Source: Prolixibacteraceae bacterium (lineage in GTDB: Bacteria > Bacteroidota > Bacteroidia > Bacteroidales > Prolixibacteraceae). Taken from it: a DNA stretch of 12,339 bases. Shown here piece after piece: positions 8,354 through 12,339 of this stretch (positions are counted from its first letter, which is position 1; the number at the start of each line of letters is the position of its first letter). The translations under genes and the position numbers were made by a program. The DNA is taken from assembly GCA_017998095.1 (NCBI GenBank), contig JAGODU010000117.1, positions 1 to 12,339 of the forward strand, written 5' to 3'. The notes beneath the pieces are model-generated. The model saw only the letters and a list, made by a program, of their open reading frames with translations, was not told where the DNA came from and did no database searches.

Positions 8354-9547
8354 TTGAATATACTTTATATTATAACATCTGATTCAGATTTAAATAACTA
8401 TCGGGCAAAGAAAGTATTTGAACTTAACAACCATTTTGATAAGGTAGTGGTTATCGCTAAAAGTGGGAGTTCATCAAAAAATGTTATTGTAACCGGGGCA
8501 TATCCAAATCCTTTTAGTCTTCTAAAACGGATTGGCATGAGTAAATTAAAAACTAAGTTTGAAAAGTTTTCATATTTCCCTGACAGAGGTATTTTATTTA
8601 TAAAAAAAGCGTTTCGAAGGATTATTGAGATAATTGAACATGAAGATATGAATTCAAGAATCATACTTCTTTGTTTTACACCTCCCCATATTAATGCATT
8701 TTTAGGTTATAAAATCAAAAACAAATTTCCTCATAGCAGGTTAATAATAGATTGGCAAGATTTATGGACTTATGATGAATATCATCTGCAAAAAACAGCT
8801 ATAATGTTCCATAAAAGATTAAGAAAACTTGAGTTAAAAATTTTTAAAACGGCAGATGTAAATGTTGTAACAAATGAATTTGCTGCAGATACCTTAATAC
8901 ACACTTTTGGTATACCAACAACAAAAGTTGTTCCGATTTACCATCCATTTGATAGGTCTGAACTTTTTGAAAACATGAAATACAAATCCCATCCTCAAAT
9001 AAGGTTTGGTTTCCTTGGACATATAATTAAACCACCAAAGGTTCAATTTGACATAGTTTTAACGGCATTAAATTATTGCAGTAACAATGGAATAGACATA
9101 GAGTTAAACATATACGGCGACGAACAAAAGGTTACAAGAGATTTCATTAATAGTAAAAAGGTCAATTTTGTCAAATTGCATAAAAGACGGAGCCACATTG
9201 AAAGCATAAACAATCTAATGACAAACAATTACCTTATTTTGAACTTGGAAGATTTGTCCAACACAAAAATTATTATGCATGGTAAATTATCTCATTATTT
9301 AATGCTTAAAATACCAATAATTGCATTTGTTCCAACTAATTCTTTTGTTGCTGAACTAATAAGAAGAACAGGAGCAGGCTTTATTATTGATAATAAAGCG
9401 AAAGCAGGCAAATGTCTACTTGATATTATAAATAACTTCAACTATAACGATTACCTTAATGGCAGAAAAGAAAAGGAGATTGAGAAATTTTCCTGGGGGA
9501 AAATTTCTCAGGATTGGCTTAATATCTTTTCAACAGTTATTGATTAG
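8354..9547 (+). CDS. GT4-like (GT-B fold) glycosyltransferase
   Basis: This is a predicted retaining glycosyltransferase of 397 residues that adds one sugar of the repeat unit in the cytoplasm. The N-terminal lobe starts MNILYIITSDSD and includes IIDWQDLWT at 131-139, a common acceptor-side motif in GT4-like enzymes. The C-terminal lobe starts at about residue 216 with IRFGFLGHI, has the strand LNIYGD (251-256), and carries a nucleotide-sugar region GKLSHYLMLKIPIIAF at 310-325. The usual GT4 E-x7-E motif is replaced by this K-x-x-x-Y-L form, as in a subgroup of capsule glycosyltransferases. RTGAGFII at 338-345 closes the site. The start is TTG at 8354. No ATG lies between it and the previous stop, and a later start would remove the first beta strand. 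Donor and acceptor cannot be predicted. Confidence 0.85.
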   Translation: MNILYIITSDSDLNNYRAKKVFELNNHFDKVVVIAKSGSSSKNVIVTGAYPNPFSLLKRIGMSKLKTKFEKFSYFPDRGILFIKKAFRRIIEIIEHEDMNSRIILLCFTPPHINAFLGYKIKNKFPHSRLIIDWQDLWTYDEYHLQKTAIMFHKRLRKLELKIFKTADVNVVTNEFAADTLIHTFGIPTTKVVPIYHPFDRSELFENMKYKSHPQIRFGFLGHIIKPPKVQFDIVLTALNYCSNNGIDIELNIYGDEQKVTRDFINSKKVNFVKLHKRRSHIESINNLMTNNYLILNLEDLSNTKIIMHGKLSHYLMLKIPIIAFVPTNSFVAELIRRTGAGFIIDNKAKAGKCLLDIINNFNYNDYLNGRKEKEIEKFSWGKISQDWLNIFSTVID

Positions 9548-9556
9548 CGTCTTAAG

Positions 9557-10987
9557 ATGAATCCGAATAAAACTCCTTTGATACTATCTTCTGAAAACAA
9601 CATTATTATTTCTGATATTGTTGATTATTTAATTAAATATGCAACATTAGAAAATGGATTATTGGCAAAATCCATAAATATTACTGATAATAGGATTGAA
9701 AATCTTTTAGATAATGCAGGGGAGCTTGGAGATTATGCACAATACATTGCATGCGCGGGAAAGCTTATAGGGAAAGCGGAATATGTTAATTATGCCCTTC
9801 AACAGGTTAGAATAATTTCAGAAAAGTTTCAGAGAACAGATGGCATTATTAACCTGGAACCGGCTAAAAGGTTGTTGAATTTGGGAGAAATGGACCTTTA
9901 TATTGGTATGGTTCAACTTTATATTATCACAAAGGAGCCTTTTATAAAGGATATAATTGATAATTTTTATTTTGGGTTATTAAGAAAAATAATAAAAGCA
10001 AAGAAGATTGTTCCATCGCAAATAACGAAAGACCTTGGATTTGTTGTTCCTATTGCCAATCCGATGGACAATGGCAATCATATTGAACTGCTCGGTGAAC
10101 TTTATGAATTTACACAAGATGAAAAATATAGAGATTGGATGATGTGGCTTTCTAAAGTCTGGCTGGATAATGGAAATTTCAAACGGCATCATATATACAA
10201 ACGGGAAAACATTAATATAATAGGAAATATTATAAGCTTAACAGCCGATGTTTTATTTGATACAGGCTTTTTTAAAACAAAAATTGGCAAACCATCCTAT
10301 TGTGCCAAAATAGCCAAACAAAACACACATCTGATGTTTGGACTTCTGGAAAATTATAAGATTACAAAGAATATTAGAATCAAGAAAATTTTTGATAGTT
10401 GGATACTTCAGGTTGATATGTTATTTATGCATCCTTCCGGTATTCATTACGGAATTTATGATTTTAAAAGAAAATTTGCTTACAGGCTCGAAGTAATACA
10501 TACTATTAGTTTAGTTGAATTGCTTATTACGGCATTTCTGGTTTTTAAAGATCCGAAATATTTAGTCCTTGCAGAGAATTATTCAAAGGCTTTAACTGGT
10601 ATTTTGACGATAGATAATCTGCTTCTGTTGTTCCCCTTTCCCAAAGATGATGTACTTGACCCGCAAAGGGAAAGTATAAAAAAGGAATACGAGTTTTATT
10701 CACTTGATACACAAATTGACTTCTCTGTTAATCTACTCAAGTTGCATGTGTTAACAAATAACAGGATTTATTTTAATGTGGCTCAAAAAGTATTGAACTC
10801 AACATTAAATAAATTCAAGCATGGAAACTGCTATACCGAAATGGTTCATAAGAATAGTGGTGAAAAATGGGATATTGTTCGTACGAAGTATCTTGGTCTT
10901 ATGCTAAAACCATTTCTGTTTCTCGAAATGTTGAGAAAAAATTCCGCAAATGATATGATGGCCAGAATAATATTACAGGATCGATAA
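9557..10987 (+). CDS. Unrecognised cytoplasmic protein of helical-hairpin repeats, possibly an alpha/alpha-toroid enzyme
   Basis: I do not recognise a named family for this 476-residue protein. It has no signal peptide or membrane helix. The sequence shows about six helical hairpins with a shared turn pattern: IGKAEYVNYA (71-80), TKEPFIKDII (125-134), TQDEKYRDWM (186-195), TKNIRIKKIF (270-279), FKDPKYLVLA (330-339) and TNNRIYFNVA (400-409). Each turn is preceded by a hydrophobic helix. This periodicity resembles (alpha/alpha)6-toroid enzymes such as six-hairpin glycosidases, polysaccharide lyases and epimerases. Candidate active-site stretches, where polar residues gather at helix starts, are NAGELGDYAQY (53-63), NPMDNGNHIELLGELYE (168-184) and HPSGIHYGIYD (292-302). 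The toroid assignment is inference from repeat spacing. It lies between two glycosyltransferases, nine bases after one and 19 before the next, so it probably acts on the repeat unit or its precursors. Alternatives are a C5-epimerase-like protein or a non-catalytic scaffold. Confidence 0.7.
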   Translation: MNPNKTPLILSSENNIIISDIVDYLIKYATLENGLLAKSINITDNRIENLLDNAGELGDYAQYIACAGKLIGKAEYVNYALQQVRIISEKFQRTDGIINLEPAKRLLNLGEMDLYIGMVQLYIITKEPFIKDIIDNFYFGLLRKIIKAKKIVPSQITKDLGFVVPIANPMDNGNHIELLGELYEFTQDEKYRDWMMWLSKVWLDNGNFKRHHIYKRENINIIGNIISLTADVLFDTGFFKTKIGKPSYCAKIAKQNTHLMFGLLENYKITKNIRIKKIFDSWILQVDMLFMHPSGIHYGIYDFKRKFAYRLEVIHTISLVELLITAFLVFKDPKYLVLAENYSKALTGILTIDNLLLLFPFPKDDVLDPQRESIKKEYEFYSLDTQIDFSVNLLKLHVLTNNRIYFNVAQKVLNSTLNKFKHGNCYTEMVHKNSGEKWDIVRTKYLGLMLKPFLFLEMLRKNSANDMMARIILQDR

Positions 10988-11006
10988 TCGATTATTCTAA
11001 AAAAAC

Positions 11007-11933
11007 ATGAAAACTGACTCTATAGCGCCTTTAATAAGTGTAATTATTCCAACATTTAATCGCGGAAAGATAATTCTGGATGCTATTAACAGTGTTTTAA
11101 ACCAAACCTACAAAAAATATGAATTAATAGTTGTTGATGATGGCTCAACGGATAATACTTTTGAAGTGTTGAATAACCTAATCGCAAATGGCAGCATTAC
11201 TTTTTTAAAGCAAACAAACAAAGGCCCTGCAGCAGCAAGAAATGCTGGAGTAATGATTTCCAAAGGTGAATATATTGCATTTTTAGATTCTGATGACCTT
11301 TGGCTTCCTGTTTATCTCGAAATAATGCTAAATTCCCTATCACAAGCACCCAAAAGAGTTGGTATTGTTTACTCAAATTGCTATAATTTCAATCCCGACA
11401 CGAAGGAAATATTTGTTAGATACCCATCAAGAACTTTACATGAAGGAAATCTTGAAAAACGTTTCCTTTTTAGGAGACAGCATGTTTATCATGGAGCCAT
11501 GATGATTAGAAAAAGTGTATTCCTTGAAATCGGAGGTTATGATGAATATTTCAGACGTATTGAAGATAGAGAATTCAATTACAGGGTTTCTAAAATATGT
11601 GAATTTCATGCGATTAAGAAACCTTTGGTCATAATAAGACTTCATGGCGTTGAGAATAATAAGGATCCAGATGATATAATTGAATATGACAAGCAGGTTT
11701 CTATATATGACCAGAAGATGCTGGAAAAAATACTAAAGGATAAAAACATTACAAGTTCTAGTATATTTCTAAAAAAAAGAATTTTATCGCGCTACTATTA
11801 TGTTTGGGGTAAGGGTCTTTATATGAATCATTTTTTACAATCATCTCTCAAATATTTAACGAAATCGGTATTTAGCAATGTTTTTAATTTTAGAGGGTGG
11901 TATTTTTTGATAAAAGTTCTTTTGAACAGGTAA
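11007..11933 (+). CDS. GT2 family glycosyltransferase (GT-A fold)
   Basis: This 308-residue inverting glycosyltransferase would add a sugar from a nucleotide donor to the growing lipid-linked unit. The N-terminal GT-A domain is classical. PLISVIIPTFNRG (8-20) is the first strand, VLNQTYKKYELIVVDDGSTD (30-49) carries the nucleotide-binding Asp44 and Asp45, GPAAARNAG (73-81) follows, and FLDSDDLW (92-99) has the metal-binding DxD Asp94 and Asp96. Farther on, GGYDEYF and then IEDREFNYR (185-193) supply the ED motif that holds the probable catalytic base. The C-terminal 100 residues are helical and basic and may sit against the membrane, as in many capsule GT2 enzymes. The stop codon TAA abuts the ATG of the next gene with no intervening base, so translational coupling is likely. 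Specificity is unknown. Confidence 0.94.
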   Translation: MKTDSIAPLISVIIPTFNRGKIILDAINSVLNQTYKKYELIVVDDGSTDNTFEVLNNLIANGSITFLKQTNKGPAAARNAGVMISKGEYIAFLDSDDLWLPVYLEIMLNSLSQAPKRVGIVYSNCYNFNPDTKEIFVRYPSRTLHEGNLEKRFLFRRQHVYHGAMMIRKSVFLEIGGYDEYFRRIEDREFNYRVSKICEFHAIKKPLVIIRLHGVENNKDPDDIIEYDKQVSIYDQKMLEKILKDKNITSSSIFLKKRILSRYYYVWGKGLYMNHFLQSSLKYLTKSVFSNVFNFRGWYFLIKVLLNR

Positions 11934-12339
11934 ATGAAAGTTTTAATAGTTTATAAAAAATTTAATGAGATAGGGGGATCTGAATTACAGCTATCAATTC
12001 TTATCAATGCTCTTATTCATAATGGAAATGAGATTCAACTTTTTACAACAAATTTTAATAACAAGTTGTTTAACAATATAGATATCAATAGAATTGACCT
12101 TATTATAAAGAGAAATTTGTTTTTTCCACTATTTCGGATAATATCCAGACTGAATCCTTCTTTAATATTCACTAGAGATACGCGGCATCTTTATAAATAT
12201 ATTCTAATAAGCAAACTATTTAAAAGTCCGGTTGTTTATAATGTCAACCAAAATATTAGTCTTCTTCCTCAGAATTTTTTCCAATTGATCAGGCAAATTC
12301 TTCCGGATACTCTAAAATTATCATTTCCATATTGGGCTC
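11934..12339 (+). CDS. GT4-like glycosyltransferase, N-terminal part (3' end outside window)
   Basis: The frame opens with ATG at 11934, immediately after the TAA of the GT2 gene, and stays open for 135 codons to the window end. It begins MKVLIVYKKFNEIGGSELQL, then SILINALIHNGNEIQLFTTN. This is the GT-B N-terminal signature of GT4-like enzymes: a first strand, the G-G-[SA]-E loop at about residues 14-17, the helix that follows, and the G-x-[ED]-[IV] second strand. A further strand, SPVVYNVNQN, follows near residue 103. The donor-binding C-terminal lobe is not in the window, so a retaining mechanism is inferred from family resemblance only. The zero-base spacing to the GT2 gene suggests the two are translated together. 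Confidence 0.83.
   Translation, partial: MKVLIVYKKFNEIGGSELQLSILINALIHNGNEIQLFTTNFNNKLFNNIDINRIDLIIKRNLFFPLFRIISRLNPSLIFTRDTRHLYKYILISKLFKSPVVYNVNQNISLLPQNFFQLIRQILPDTLKLSFPYWA

Overview
The window is part of a cell-surface polysaccharide (capsule, exopolysaccharide or O-antigen-like) biosynthesis locus, with every recognisable gene on the + strand. It most likely comes from a member of the Bacteroidota. That placement is inference: the export protein and Wzc-type co-polymerase have the sequence style of that phylum, Shine-Dalgarno sequences are weak or absent, the DNA is AT-rich, and a Bacteroidota-style IS5-type transposase remnant is present. No rRNA or other phylogenetic marker is present to confirm it.

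Layout. (1) Positions 1-3169 hold the export machinery: the 3' part of a Wza-like outer-membrane export protein, then a full-length Wzc-like co-polymerase/tyrosine autokinase with a very tyrosine-rich tail. (2) Positions 3170-3559 are the only sizeable gap. It holds a decayed N-terminal fragment of an IS5-type transposase, with no clear promoter or terminator. (3) Positions 3560-11933 form a tightly spaced set of seven genes: an FrhB-like Fe-S flavoprotein, a Wzx flippase, a hexapeptide-repeat acetyltransferase, a polysaccharide pyruvyl transferase, a GT4-like glycosyltransferase, an unrecognised protein built of helical hairpins, and a GT2 glycosyltransferase. (4) An eighth gene, the start of another GT4-like glycosyltransferase, begins at 11934 and runs off the window end.

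How the genes fit together. The glycosyltransferases would build a lipid-linked repeat unit on the cytoplasmic face. The acetyltransferase and pyruvyl transferase would decorate it with O-acetyl and ketal-linked pyruvate groups. Wzx would flip it, a Wzy polymerase (not seen here) would polymerise it, and Wzc and Wza would control chain length and export. No priming sugar-phosphate transferase and no Wzy is visible, so the locus must extend beyond at least one edge.

The parts that go beyond an ordinary Wzx/Wzy cluster are the FrhB-like redox protein two genes upstream of the pyruvyl transferase, and the cytoplasmic helical-hairpin protein at 9557-10987. The first three kilobases look more GC-rich than the rest, and the change falls near the transposase remnant, as expected where a conserved export module meets an exchangeable, strain-specific module.
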